The notes: a model not told the origin generated them from the sequence alone. Shown: positions 33,917-42,972, counted from the first letter of the stretch. The stretch is DNA of 64,000 nt from Novosphingobium mathurense (GCF_900168325.1 NZ_FVZE01000001.1:1178001-1242000), one strand, 5' to 3'. Numbers and translations are program-made.

Positions 33917-35422
33917 TCAGTAAGTGACGACCTTCACTTTCTGCCCCACAGTCAGCGTCGAATTCGACTGCAGGCCATTGAGCACAAGAAAGCGTTCCAG
34001 TTGCGCATCGCTGTAAGCCATGCGCTGGGACAGCGACCGCACGGTGTCACCGGACTTTACAGTCACGACATCGAGCAGGCGCGGTTTGACGCTACCCGCC
34101 TCGCTGGCGGAGATCCGCTTCAGGCTGCGGAACATCGGATTGAAAACACCGGCGCCGCCGGCCTGCGTGATCGTGACGAAGTGATAGGCCTGCCCGTTAC
34201 CGAAATCATAGGCGAAGACGACCACGTCGACGTTACTGTTCGACGACTGCACGCGCGCGACTCCATAAGCGGCCGGAATGCCGTTCACGCTCGTACGCTC
34301 GATCGAGGATGGGGTGATCTTTGCCTGCCCTGAATCGGTCAGCCCGGAAAACACCGTCTGGATGTAGGCATCGAGGCTTCCACCCAGCTTGCCGCCCGAG
34401 AACTGGGCCTTGCCCGACTGGCCACTGATCGACACGGCCCGGGTTCCATTCACCATGTAGAAGCCGTTCGGCGCCTCGAACGCAAACCGCAGCACCGGGT
34501 GAGTGAACTTGCTTCCTTCCACGACGCCCTGCTTGGGATCGTCGCCATAGACCAGGCCATCGATCCCGGTGAGGAACTTGTCGCGATTGGTGATGCCCGT
34601 CGCGTCGCTTCCCGCCTGGTTCAGCGCACCGCGCACGCGTGAAGCGGGATCGGGGTGGGTCGAGGCCCACTCGGGCACCTGGTTGCTCGTGCCGCGCAGT
34701 TGCGCCTCAAGGGCATTCTGCCGTGCGAGGCTCTCCAGCACCGTCGCCATGGCCCGCGGATCGTAGCCCGCGCGCTTGAGATAAGTAATGCCAAGGTTGT
34801 CGGCCTCAAGCTCCTGCGAGCGCGAGTACTTGAGTGTCAGCAGTTGTGACCCTTGCGAGAACAGTTTCTGGCCGAACTGGCCGAAGGAACTGTCGCCAAG
34901 CAGCACGCCCGAGAGAATCGAGCCCAGCACGCCGATGATCTGGTTGCGCTGCGCCGCCTGCTGGCGTTTTGCGGCATGTCGCGCCGCAACGTGGCCCACT
35001 TCATGGCCGAGAACGCCAGCCAGCTCCGCCTCGTTGTTCATCAGCGCCGTCAGCTGGCGGGTGACGTAGACATAGCCACCGGGAATCGCGAAGGCATTGT
35101 TGACCGGGCTGTTGAGCAAGGTGACGGTAAAGTCGCCGCGCGCATTGCTGAGCCCCGACTGCACCGCAATCGTCTTGCCGACCGATTCGACGTAGACCGC
35201 CTGCGGACCGGAAACCGTCCCTCCGAATTCCTCCAGCAGCTGCGGGTGCGCCTTGGCGCCTTCGGCCTTGTCTGCCTGACTGATCGAAGCCGACGTCGTG
35301 GGCGTACCGGTCGACTTCAGGCTGCCGCCGCTGGCAGCCGGAACGCACGCGGCCGATCCCATGGCCACGAAGCCGAGGCTCGTGCCGATCAGAGTTGCGG
35401 TCCGTAAGCGTCGCGATGCCAT
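33917..35422 (-). CDS. Exported M48-family metalloprotease with C-terminal LysM domain
   Basis: 501 aa. Signal peptide at 1-~25 (a Cys at 26 follows GSAA, a poor lipobox). The zinc motif is HEVGH at 140-144 with AARH next, and the third ligand appears in SQELEADNLGITYL. The middle region of ~200 residues has no clear homology. The last ~50 residues, VVTVKSGDTVRSLSQRM to VGQKVKVV, form a LysM peptidoglycan-binding domain, so the protease should be held at the cell wall, with a BepA/LoiP-like quality-control role likely. ATG at 35422 is used (GGAAGGG seven bases upstream); the frame is open much further but only as shadow of xerD. Confidence 0.88.
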   Translation of the reverse strand: MASRRLRTATLIGTSLGFVAMGSAACVPAASGGSLKSTGTPTTSASISQADKAEGAKAHPQLLEEFGGTVSGPQAVYVESVGKTIAVQSGLSNARGDFTVTLLNSPVNNAFAIPGGYVYVTRQLTALMNNEAELAGVLGHEVGHVAARHAAKRQQAAQRNQIIGVLGSILSGVLLGDSSFGQFGQKLFSQGSQLLTLKYSRSQELEADNLGITYLKRAGYDPRAMATVLESLARQNALEAQLRGTSNQVPEWASTHPDPASRVRGALNQAGSDATGITNRDKFLTGIDGLVYGDDPKQGVVEGSKFTHPVLRFAFEAPNGFYMVNGTRAVSISGQSGKAQFSGGKLGGSLDAYIQTVFSGLTDSGQAKITPSSIERTSVNGIPAAYGVARVQSSNSNVDVVVFAYDFGNGQAYHFVTITQAGGAGVFNPMFRSLKRISASEAGSVKPRLLDVVTVKSGDTVRSLSQRMAYSDAQLERFLVLNGLQSNSTLTVGQKVKVVTY

Positions 35423-35505
35423 CCTAAAACCCTTCCATTCGTTCACATTTGCTCTGTTTGCGATCTTCCGCACCAGACAACGGTGCTCAGCCCCGCTTGT
35501 TCCCT

Positions 35506-36393
35506 TCAACTGCCGCGCTTGCCGGCAAGCGGGTGGCGGGCATTGACGAGCTCGACGAGGCGGCTGCTCTCGACGTGCGTATAGATTTGCGTGGTGGCGA
35601 TGTCGGCGTGGCCGAGCAGTGTCTGCAGCACGCGCAGGTCCGCGCCGCCTTCGAGCAGATGCGTCGCAAAGGCGTGGCGCAGGACGTGTGGGGAAACCCG
35701 CGTGGGGTCGATGCCTGCCCGCAAGGCGAGCGCGCGCACAAGCTGGAACAGGCGCACCCGCGTGAGATGGCCGCTCGCCCCGCTGGAGGGGAACAGGAAC
35801 CTGGACTGTCCCCTGCGCACCTCCAGCCAACGCGACAGAGCCTGACGGGCACGACCGCTGACCGGAACCATCCTCTGTTGCCCGCCCTTGCCCGTCACGT
35901 GGAGGAACGGCGCATCGCGCGGCACTGCCGCCACCGGCAGCGAGACCAGTTCGCTTGCGCGCAGGCCCGAGCCATAGAGCAGTTCGATCAGCGCAAGCAT
36001 GCGCAGGGCATCCGAGCGACCGGAAACCGCTTCCTCTTCGGCAAGAACCAGCAACCGCTCGACTTCCTCGTGGGAGAGCAGGCGCGGCAGTGGGCGACGG
36101 GTGCGCGGCTTGGGCAACGAGCCTGAGGGATCGTCCTTGCGCAAGCCTTCGTCGACAAGGAAACCGTAGAACTGGCGCAGCGCCGAACACCGCCGCGCAA
36201 GGCTCGAGGCCGCAAGGTCGCTCCATGCCTCGCCCAGCGCTGCCAGAGCCGGCCCTTCCGCACTTGCCAGATCGCCGAGTTTTGCCTGTGCGGCGGCAAG
36301 GTCACGGCGATAGGCCGCCAGCGTATTGGCCGCCGCCCCACGCTCTACCGCCAGCACAGCGAGAAACCGTTCGGCGAGGTCTTCGCCTGCCAT
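35506..36393 (-). CDS. xerD: Site-specific tyrosine recombinase XerD
   Basis: 295 aa, normal for XerC/XerD. All catalytic residues are present: the first Arg in LYGSGLRASELVSL, the Lys in VTGKGGQQR, His-x-x-Arg in SPHVLRHAFATHLLEGGA, and His plus Tyr in LGHADIATTQIYTHV. It resolves chromosome dimers at dif together with a partner at FtsK-coupled division. XerD is preferred over XerC because of the ELVSL form and because xerD near aroK-aroB is a common alphaproteobacterial arrangement; XerC is the alternative. This is housekeeping, not an element-borne integrase. Confidence 0.88.
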   Translation of the reverse strand: MAGEDLAERFLAVLAVERGAAANTLAAYRRDLAAAQAKLGDLASAEGPALAALGEAWSDLAASSLARRCSALRQFYGFLVDEGLRKDDPSGSLPKPRTRRPLPRLLSHEEVERLLVLAEEEAVSGRSDALRMLALIELLYGSGLRASELVSLPVAAVPRDAPFLHVTGKGGQQRMVPVSGRARQALSRWLEVRRGQSRFLFPSSGASGHLTRVRLFQLVRALALRAGIDPTRVSPHVLRHAFATHLLEGGADLRVLQTLLGHADIATTQIYTHVESSRLVELVNARHPLAGKRGS

Positions 36394-36426
36394 CGTTCCG
36401 CTCAGTCCCCGGCCCCGATCATACGA

Positions 36427-38310
36427 TCAGGCGCGGCCAACCGCTTCGGCCGCAATCAGGCGTGCTTCGCCTTCCATGCCGACCTGACGGAGCGCGGAAA
36501 CGATGTGGTTGAGATAGCGCGGCGTCATGCGCTGCCAGCTCGATCCCTGCATCCCGAACCCCATGAGGAGGACAACACTGGCGGCATCGCCGCGCTCCGC
36601 GGCGCTGTCGATCGCAGTCGTCCAGCGGGTCGATCCGGCCAGTTCCAGCGAGAGGTCGTTGGAATAGCGCGAGACGTCGTTCTCTCCCAGACTCCCCAGC
36701 CCTGCCAATCCGGCAACCAGGAACGCGGCCTTGCGCTTGTTGGCGCTCTCGTCGTCATCGATGTAGCGATCTAGGTCACCGGTATCGACCGAGCGGCTGC
36801 CGGTCCCGGAGACCAGCGCCAGCAGGCCCCAGGCGGGGCTGCCCTTCTCCACCACCGAAGACCAGCGCATGGCATTGGCTTCGAAACCGGCCGAGAGCAT
36901 CGACGTAATCAACGGGGCGGCATTGTCCGCATAGTCTTCCGAGGCCGGCATGCGGGCCGCCGCGGCTGCGGTCAGGACCTTGCGGGCATAGCCGGAGACT
37001 GGATCGGGCGCGGCGTTCCACAGGGCCTGCATCGCCGCAAGCCGGGCATCGGAGCTCTGCAGCGTATAGGCATCGCGCAGGGACTCCGCCGCGTCCTGGA
37101 AGTCGCCGGTAATGTCAGTGTCGGCGTAGATCTGCGAATAGAGATCGACCATCGCCGCATTCGACAGGATGCCGGCAGCGGCAGCGCGGTCCGACGCAGC
37201 AGCCCGGCGCTGCAGGCTCACCATCGGCGCCAGCGCATCGGTGTAGCCATACTGGACGCTGGCCTTGGTCATCAGCCGGGCCGGCGGCTCCATGCCGGTG
37301 CCGATCGTCAGGCCGTAACGCCAGGGCGTCATGCCTTCCACCTTGTCCCATTCGATCGTGACGGCCCGGCGCGCCTTGCCAGCAGCTCCGGCGTACTTCT
37401 GCGCCAGCAGCATGTCGATGTTGTCCATCTTGCCGCTTCGGCGATCCCGCTCCAGCTTGGACAGCGACGAACTGCTGTTGCCGCGAAAAGCCTCGCAGAT
37501 CGCCTTGGCGACATCCCACTGCGGATCGTCGCGCAGCTTGCCCTGCGTCGCCATGATCGGGCAAAGGCCGGTGAAATCGGCCGTGCGCTCGTAGGTGCGC
37601 ATCGCCAGGTCGCCCAGGCTCGGCGTGTAATTGTCGATATCGATGTCCTGCAGCACGGCGCGCGCGGCATCGATCTCCCCCATGCGCAGCAGCAGCCCGA
37701 TGCGCAGCGCGGCGAATTGCTGCGGCTCCATGCCCGCAGGCGCCTGCAGGCGCGATACGAGCGCGCGACGCAGCAGGATATGCCCCCAGCGCGAAACGAG
37801 CGCGCCGCGGTTCGAAGCCAGTGCCAGCTCGACCAGCTTCGGGTTCTGCCTTGCGAGCGAAGCTGCAGGCAGGCCGCCCTCGCTCTCGGCCAACATGCCC
37901 ACCTGCTCCATCGAGCGGCGCGCGGCAGGCGGCATGTCGAGCTGGATCTTGCTTCCCAGCAGTTCCTCGAAGTCGTCCGGCGTCATCTTCTCGATTTCCT
38001 CGAGAGTGGGAAGACGGGTCAGGGCGAACTCGCCGTCCTGCTGCTGGGCCTGCGCAGCCTGCCCCGTCGCACCGCCGGGAAGCGCCTGCACGACCGGGGA
38101 CGAAACCGCGCGCGGCGCGGCCGGATTCCCGCTTGAAGCATTGGACGAAGCGGACGGCGCGGCAGTAGCCCGCGGGGTCGGCGTCGGACTGGGCGTGGGT
38201 GCTGGGTCCTGGAACATCTTGGGAAGCAGCGATTCGGGCGCATCCTGCGCCACGGCCCAGGCCGATGTCAGCGTCAGGGCCACACCGGCCAGAAGATAGG
38301 CGCGCCTCAT
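36427..38310 (-). CDS. Large exported protein of unknown function
   Basis: 627 aa. Signal peptide MRRAYLLAGVALTLTSAWAVAQ, then a Pro/Thr-rich spacer with PTPSPTPTP (~38-50) and a low-complexity Ala/Ser/Gln region to ~110. The remainder is helix-rich and Ala/Leu-rich, with repeated ~35-residue patterns suggestive of TPR/HEAT-like helical repeats (for example AARAVLQDIDIDNY). No enzyme motif was seen. Start at the ATG at 38310, overlapping the stop of a 44-aa membrane ORF. It lies between xerD and aroK and may be specific to sphingomonads. Confidence 0.75.
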   Translation of the reverse strand: MRRAYLLAGVALTLTSAWAVAQDAPESLLPKMFQDPAPTPSPTPTPRATAAPSASSNASSGNPAAPRAVSSPVVQALPGGATGQAAQAQQQDGEFALTRLPTLEEIEKMTPDDFEELLGSKIQLDMPPAARRSMEQVGMLAESEGGLPAASLARQNPKLVELALASNRGALVSRWGHILLRRALVSRLQAPAGMEPQQFAALRIGLLLRMGEIDAARAVLQDIDIDNYTPSLGDLAMRTYERTADFTGLCPIMATQGKLRDDPQWDVAKAICEAFRGNSSSSLSKLERDRRSGKMDNIDMLLAQKYAGAAGKARRAVTIEWDKVEGMTPWRYGLTIGTGMEPPARLMTKASVQYGYTDALAPMVSLQRRAAASDRAAAAGILSNAAMVDLYSQIYADTDITGDFQDAAESLRDAYTLQSSDARLAAMQALWNAAPDPVSGYARKVLTAAAAARMPASEDYADNAAPLITSMLSAGFEANAMRWSSVVEKGSPAWGLLALVSGTGSRSVDTGDLDRYIDDDESANKRKAAFLVAGLAGLGSLGENDVSRYSNDLSLELAGSTRWTTAIDSAAERGDAASVVLLMGFGMQGSSWQRMTPRYLNHIVSALRQVGMEGEARLIAAEAVGRA

Positions 38311-38441
38311 TTCGGCAACTCCGGAACCGGGATGGGTTGAACGATGTCGCGCACCGGTTCCCGGCCAGCGTCGATCCAGCTCCATGCCAGCAATGCAATG
38401 ACCAGGATGGCGACGGCTCCCAGAATCGTGCGCCTTCGCAT
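38307..38441 (-). CDS. Small single-span membrane protein, 44 aa
   Basis: The reading frame begins MRRRTILGAVAILVIALLAW: three arginines, a hydrophobic helix of ~15 residues, then a short acidic/Pro-rich tail ending PVPELPK. Its TGA overlaps the ATG of the next gene as ATGA, the same coupling seen elsewhere in this genome, which supports it being a real gene. The basic N-terminus predicts N-in topology. No homolog family recognised; it may anchor or regulate the exported protein that follows. Its ribosome site is weak. Confidence 0.6.
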   Translation of the reverse strand: MRRRTILGAVAILVIALLAWSWIDAGREPVRDIVQPIPVPELPK

Positions 38442-38512
38442 TGTAACCGTCAACTCGCCTTCCTTCACCGATGCTTGCGCTGCGACCTAGCGCAACTATA
38501 GGCGGTGGGGCA

Positions 38513-39088
38513 ATGGACGTTCAACAGACCCACTTCTCCGCACAGGAAATTGCCGGACTGGCAAGGCGCATCGATCGCCCGATCGTACTTGTCGGCATGA
38601 TGGGCGTGGGCAAGTCGAGCGTAGGCAAAAGGCTGGCCTCGCTGCTCAACTGTCCCTTCGTCGATGCCGACGAGGAAATCGAACGCTCAGCCCAAATGGG
38701 CATTCCCGAAATCTTCGAGATGTACGGCGAGGATTACTTCCGCGACGGCGAGCGCCGGGTGATTGCCCGCCTGATCGACGAAACCGACGGGTGCCGTGTG
38801 ATCGCGACAGGCGGCGGTGCCTTCTGCAACGCCGAGACCCGCGCCTTGATTCTGGATCGCGCCCTCACCATCTGGCTGGACAGCGAAGTCGATACCCTGG
38901 TCGAGCGGACCGCCCGCAAGGACAACCGCCCGCTGCTGAAAGACGGAGAGCCGCGCGAGATCCTGGCCCGACTGCGCGAGGAACGCCGTCCCCACTATTC
39001 GCAGGCGCCGATCCATGTCCTGAGCGGACCCGGACCGCACGTCCAGACTATCAACAAGGTCCTTCAGGGAATTTCGCAATGGCTGTGA
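38513..39088 (+). CDS. aroK: Shikimate kinase
   Basis: 191 aa. ATP-binding GMMGVGKSS at about residues 28-36, the shikimate-binding and metal aspartate stretch DADEEIE, then VIATGGGAFCN (GGG of the substrate site) and the lid region RKDNRPLL. It phosphorylates shikimate at the 3-hydroxyl in aromatic amino-acid synthesis. ATG at 38513 chosen; the N-terminus has ~25 residues before the kinase fold, common in this group. The end overlaps aroB by 10 nt, the usual aroK-aroB pair. Confidence 0.95.
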   Translation: MDVQQTHFSAQEIAGLARRIDRPIVLVGMMGVGKSSVGKRLASLLNCPFVDADEEIERSAQMGIPEIFEMYGEDYFRDGERRVIARLIDETDGCRVIATGGGAFCNAETRALILDRALTIWLDSEVDTLVERTARKDNRPLLKDGEPREILARLREERRPHYSQAPIHVLSGPGPHVQTINKVLQGISQWL

Positions 39089-40194
39089 TCCCGGTCAATA
39101 TCGCCGGCCGCCCCTACGAAGTACGGGTCGGTGCAGGACTTCTCGCCGAACTGGTGCCGCACTGTCGCGGCAAGCTGCGCAAGCGGGACGTGCCGATCGT
39201 CACCGATGCCAACGTCCATGCCGCCTGGGGCGACGTGGTCGAAGCCAGCCTGCGCGACAACGGCCATGAACCGCATTGGCGCATCCTTCCGCCGGGCGAG
39301 CACACCAAGTCATGGGACGAACTGGCCGCCACGGTGAACTGGTTGCTCAGCCTCGAAGTTGAGCGCGGCGACCACATCATTGCGCTGGGCGGCGGCGTCA
39401 TCGGCGATCTCACCGGATTCTGCGCTGCCGTGCTGAAGCGCGGGTGCAAGTTCATCCAGGTGCCGACTACCCTGCTTTCGCAAGTCGATTCGAGCGTGGG
39501 CGGCAAGACCGCAATCAACACCCCGGCCGGCAAGAACCTTGTCGGCGCCTTCCACCAGCCGTCGCTCGTCCTCGCCGACCTCTCGGCGCTCGAGACGCTG
39601 CCCACCCGCGAACTGCTCGCCGGTTATGCCGAAGTCGTGAAGTACGGGCTGATCAACGATGCCGATTTCTTCGCATGGTGCGACACCAACGGCGCGAAAA
39701 TGGTCGCCGGAGACAGCGCCTTGCGCGAATATGCGGTTGCCCACTCGGTCGCCGCGAAGGCCCGGATCGTGGCCGAAGACGAATTCGAGACCACCGGGCG
39801 CCGCGCCCTGCTGAACCTCGGCCATACCTTCGGCCATGCGCTGGAGGCCGAAACCGGCTTTTCCAACCGCCTGCTGCACGGCGAGGCAGTGGCGCTCGGC
39901 ATGGTCCTGGCAGCACGCTATTCCGCGCGCAAGGGCCTGATGCCCATGGCGAGCGCGGATCATGTTGCGCAGCATATCGGCGAAGTCGGTCTGCCCGCCA
40001 GCCTCTCGGCTCTCGGTCTCGACTGCAACGGCGCCGCGCTCGTGAAGCACATGCTCCACGACAAGAAGATGGATGCGGGCACCCTGCCCTTCCTGCTGAT
40101 GAAAGGCATCGGCAAGACCTACCTCGACAAGCAGGTCTCGCTCGAGGACGTCGCGGATTTCCTCGACGGCGAACTCGCGCGCACGCCGGCCTGA
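39079..40194 (+). CDS. aroB: 3-dehydroquinate synthase
   Basis: 371 aa, full length. It cyclises DAHP to 3-dehydroquinate using NAD and a divalent metal. NAD-binding and phosphate-site residues are in IALGGGVIGDLTGFCAAV and PTTLLSQVDSSVGGKTAIN; metal ligands include the His residues of NLGHTFGHALEAE. Start ATG at 39079 lies inside the last codons of aroK. A 7-bp hairpin (GGTGCAT/ATGCACC, 40220-40243) follows the stop without a T run, so the transcript may run on into the region below. Confidence 0.96.
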   Translation: MAVIPVNIAGRPYEVRVGAGLLAELVPHCRGKLRKRDVPIVTDANVHAAWGDVVEASLRDNGHEPHWRILPPGEHTKSWDELAATVNWLLSLEVERGDHIIALGGGVIGDLTGFCAAVLKRGCKFIQVPTTLLSQVDSSVGGKTAINTPAGKNLVGAFHQPSLVLADLSALETLPTRELLAGYAEVVKYGLINDADFFAWCDTNGAKMVAGDSALREYAVAHSVAAKARIVAEDEFETTGRRALLNLGHTFGHALEAETGFSNRLLHGEAVALGMVLAARYSARKGLMPMASADHVAQHIGEVGLPASLSALGLDCNGAALVKHMLHDKKMDAGTLPFLLMKGIGKTYLDKQVSLEDVADFLDGELARTPA

Positions 40195-40250
40195 CGCGAA
40201 AAACACGCGCCGAATCAAAGGTGCATACCTTTCCGGATGCACCGTGCAGC

Positions 40251-40434
40251 ACAAGCGGCAGGCCGTCCCCCCGGCGGGAACGGACTCCCGTTCACGCGTG
40301 TTCCCGAGATGGATTGGAGTACCGCTTGAGAGCCGCGAGCGGGTCGCGAAGGATTGCCCTTGGCCGGGGGGATTGTCCCCGAGGCACCCGGGGGCACCGG
40401 AAGGCGGCGGGTCGATCGGGCCTGCCGCCTTTTT
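40251..40434 (+). ncRNA. Candidate structured non-coding RNA between aroB and the DUF3008 gene
   Basis: No coding frame is present in this ~180-bp stretch, but it is highly structured. GCGGCAGGCC at 40255-40264 is exactly complementary to GGCCTGCCGC at 40419-40428, a 10-bp closing helix around a 154-nt interior. Inside lie CGGGAAC/GTTCCCG (40275-40306) and a GGGG/CCCC hairpin near 40368-40380. The 3' end is a terminator hairpin that shares the same 3' strand, then five T residues. Closing helix plus interior stems recalls 6S or other stable RNAs; no known family motif was confirmed. Transcription start unknown. Confidence 0.45.
40403..40434 (+). terminator. Rho-independent terminator upstream of the DUF3008 gene
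   Basis: GGCGGCGGG / CCTGCCGCC, nine pairs with one G-U, loop of nine, then TTTTT. Its 3' arm can alternatively pair with 40255-40264. Confidence 0.75.
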
Positions 40435-40491
40435 CCTTCGCGCGAATCGCGAACGATCGGGGGGCATCGGCAAGGGAAGGACGCGCAGACA

Positions 40492-40677
40492 ATGCCTGCC
40501 AAATCCAAGGCCCAGCAAAAGGCCGCCGGCGCCGCACTCGCCGCCAAGCGGGGCAATGCCAGCAAGAGCGACCTCAAGGGCGCTTCACGGGAAATGTTTG
40601 AATCGATGAGCGAAAAGCAGCTCGAGGATTTTGCGGGCGTGTCTCGCAAGGACAAACCGGACCACGTCGACGAATAA
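40492..40677 (+). CDS. Small basic DUF3008-family protein
   Basis: 61 aa, begins MPAKSKAQQKAAGAALAAKR and ends with LEDFAGVSRKDKPDHV. This layout (MPAKSKAQQ start, basic middle, terminal KPxHV) is the DUF3008 family, widespread in Alphaproteobacteria and of unknown function, likely cytoplasmic. The ATG at 40492 is preceded by AAGGGAAGGA. A terminator 58 bp upstream isolates it from aroB. Confidence 0.82.
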   Translation: MPAKSKAQQKAAGAALAAKRGNASKSDLKGASREMFESMSEKQLEDFAGVSRKDKPDHVDE

Positions 40678-40776
40678 GCCCGCATTCACGAGCCGAACGG
40701 TATCCAGCGCCCTCGTGACATTACGCAGAAATGTTTCTAAGTTGCCGACTTGGACAACAATAATACGAAGAGCGCA

Positions 40777-42183
40777 ATGACTGTTGCCGAAGCCACTCCG
40801 GAACTGGATTTCCCTGAAGAAGCCGCTGCGGACGACCGCGCCTTTCTCGGACATCCCAGAGGCCTGGGATATCTCTCGTTCGTCGAAGGCTGCGAACGCT
40901 TCTCATACTACTCCATGCAGACGCTGCTTGTGCTCTACATGGTCAAGTATCTCCTGCTTCCGGAGAACATCGGCAAGGTCGTCGGCCTCGATTGGCTGCG
41001 CACGGGGTACTACGCAGGCCTGAGCGGGCAACCGCTCGCCTCCGCGATCTTCGGTGACTACACGTCGCTGGTCTACCTCACCCCGATCCTCGGCGGGATC
41101 GTCGCAGACCGTTGGCTCGGCCGCCGCATCACCCTGATTGCGGGCGCGCTGGTGATGTCGCTGGGCCATTTCCTGATGGCTTTCGAAGGCATGTTCCTCT
41201 TCGCGCTGATCTCGCTCGTCGTCGGCGTCGGGCTGTTCAAGGGCAACATCGCCAGCCAGGTCGGCGAGCTGTACAGGCCCAACGACCTGCGCCGGGCCAT
41301 GGCGTTCCAGATCTTCTACATCGCCATCAACGTCTCGGTGATCGCAGCGCCGCTGATTTCGGGCACGCTGGGCGAGAAGGTGGGCTGGCACTACGGCTTC
41401 GGCACGGCCGGCGTGGTCATGGTCCTCGGCCTGCTGCTGTACCTGCGCGCGCGTCCCTATCTGCCGGCCGATGGCGCCGACGCCACGGAGGGCAAGGCAA
41501 AGTCCGCGGGGCTCCAGCGCAGCGACTGGCCCCGGCTGGGCGCACTGGCCATTCTGGTCCCGGTGCTCGCCATCGCCATCCTGACCAACCAGGAAATCTT
41601 CAACGCCTATCTCGTCTGGGCCGATGCGAAGTTCCAGCTCACCTTCTTCGGCGAAACCCTGCCGACAAGCTGGATGATCACCATCGACGCAACGCTCAGC
41701 TTCTCGATGCTGGTCGCCGTCGCCGCCTTCTGGAAATGGCGCAGCGGTCGAACGGGCCGCGAACCGGACGAACTGGGGAAGATGATCATCGGCTCGGTCT
41801 TCACCGTCATGGGCGGCATGTCCCTCGTCATCGCCGCCGCGACCGCAGGCGATGCCAAGATCGGCCTGTTCTGGCCGGTCATGTTCCACCTGTTCAACTC
41901 GATCGGCTTCGCCCACGTCCTGCCGGTCAGCCTGGCCCTGTTCACCAAGGTTGCCCCGCGCGCGCTCAATGCGACGGTCGTGGGCATCTACTACCTGGCC
42001 TTCTTTGCCGCGAACAAGACGGTCGGCGTGGTCGGCGGCTGGTACTCCAGCATGGACACGGTGCATTTCTGGCTGCTCCATGTCGCCACCGCCGCCTTCG
42101 GCCTCGTCGCTTTCGCGGTGCTCAGGATGTTTCTCGGCAGGATCCTTGCCGACGATGTCGCGGGCGAACCGGCCCCGGCCTGA
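40777..42183 (+). CDS. POT/PTR2-family proton-dependent oligopeptide transporter
   Basis: 468 aa, 12 or more hydrophobic helices with the MFS layout. The POT proton-coupling motif ExxER is seen in VEGCERFSYYSMQTLLVLYM at the first helix, and LGGIVADRWLGRRITL is the loop 2-3 signature. Such proteins import di- and tripeptides with protons. The ATG at 40777 is used; an in-frame TTG at 40750 would add nine residues. It converges on the thioesterase gene, seven bases away. The family has broader substrates in plants but peptide import is most likely in bacteria. Confidence 0.9.
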   Translation: MTVAEATPELDFPEEAAADDRAFLGHPRGLGYLSFVEGCERFSYYSMQTLLVLYMVKYLLLPENIGKVVGLDWLRTGYYAGLSGQPLASAIFGDYTSLVYLTPILGGIVADRWLGRRITLIAGALVMSLGHFLMAFEGMFLFALISLVVGVGLFKGNIASQVGELYRPNDLRRAMAFQIFYIAINVSVIAAPLISGTLGEKVGWHYGFGTAGVVMVLGLLLYLRARPYLPADGADATEGKAKSAGLQRSDWPRLGALAILVPVLAIAILTNQEIFNAYLVWADAKFQLTFFGETLPTSWMITIDATLSFSMLVAVAAFWKWRSGRTGREPDELGKMIIGSVFTVMGGMSLVIAAATAGDAKIGLFWPVMFHLFNSIGFAHVLPVSLALFTKVAPRALNATVVGIYYLAFFAANKTVGVVGGWYSSMDTVHFWLLHVATAAFGLVAFAVLRMFLGRILADDVAGEPAPA

Positions 42184-42189
42184 GCAAGG

Positions 42190-42972
42190 TCAGCCGAACA
42201 GGGCGACCGACTGGATACCGGTGGCAATCGGCTCGCCACCGGCATTCCACAGGCCCATGCCCTGGCTGGAACAGCCTTGCTGCGCGTAATCGCCAGTCGA
42301 GCGCAGCAACCACCAGCCGTCGCGCGATTGCGGCGTAGCGGTCAGGAGATTGACCTGCCAGTGCATGCTGCTGATCGGCACGGGTTGCGGCATGACGGGA
42401 ATGACCGCAGGCGGCAGTCCGTCCCCGCATAGCATGAGTTCGACCATCGGATCGAGGCGGCCATGATCGCGCGAACGCAGCCACCAGCACATCTCAGGTC
42501 TCTTGCGGTCGGCCTCGGGCATTCCGAAGCGCACATCGAAGTGACTGCGCATGAAGACGGTGAGAGCATCCGCAGGTATCGGCAAGGCATCGTCGAGAGG
42601 AACGACGCTATCCGGAAGCGGCCTGTCATTGATTTCGAGAGTATTTGCGGTCGGCCGCATGAAGACGAAGTTGGCGGCAAAGGCCATTCCGGCCCCGCTC
42701 GACAGGTGCGCTGAGATCCATGTGGCATTGCGGCCCTGCCGCTCCACCTTCGCGCGTGCCACGATCTTGCCGTTCACCGGCGCCATCATCGCCAGTTGCG
42801 CCGAGCGCAGCGGCGCGAGTTCACCGCCTGCCTGTTGCGCGACCGCCAAGGCCAGCGCAGAAGAAAATCCGCCATAGGCAGTGCGGCCCTGCAGCCAGCT
42901 TTCCGGAACCTCCAGCTCCCAGCCATCGTCGTGACGCTCGGCTGCGGCAAGGACCTGCGCAAATCCGGTCAT
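42190..42972 (-). CDS. Acyl-CoA thioesterase family protein (TesB-like hotdog)
   Basis: 260 aa with two hotdog halves. The N-terminal half has the active-site-like LQGRTAYGGFSSALALAV helix, and the C-terminal half ends QQGCSSQGMGLWNAGGEPIATGIQSV, with the W/G-rich strand of thioesterase-like superfamily members. It should hydrolyse acyl-CoA esters. The ATG shares one base with the csaA stop, so it is the last gene of the propionyl-CoA block. Specific substrate unknown; short-chain acyl-CoA would suit the neighbours. Confidence 0.82.
   Translation of the reverse strand: MTGFAQVLAAAERHDDGWELEVPESWLQGRTAYGGFSSALALAVAQQAGGELAPLRSAQLAMMAPVNGKIVARAKVERQGRNATWISAHLSSGAGMAFAANFVFMRPTANTLEINDRPLPDSVVPLDDALPIPADALTVFMRSHFDVRFGMPEADRKRPEMCWWLRSRDHGRLDPMVELMLCGDGLPPAVIPVMPQPVPISSMHWQVNLLTATPQSRDGWWLLRSTGDYAQQGCSSQGMGLWNAGGEPIATGIQSVALFG

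Noticed and set aside
35506-36393. The tyrosine recombinase as an integrase of a mobile element
   Set aside because: Length, motifs and its place beside aroK-aroB identify the housekeeping XerD/XerC type, and no attachment sites or cargo flank it.
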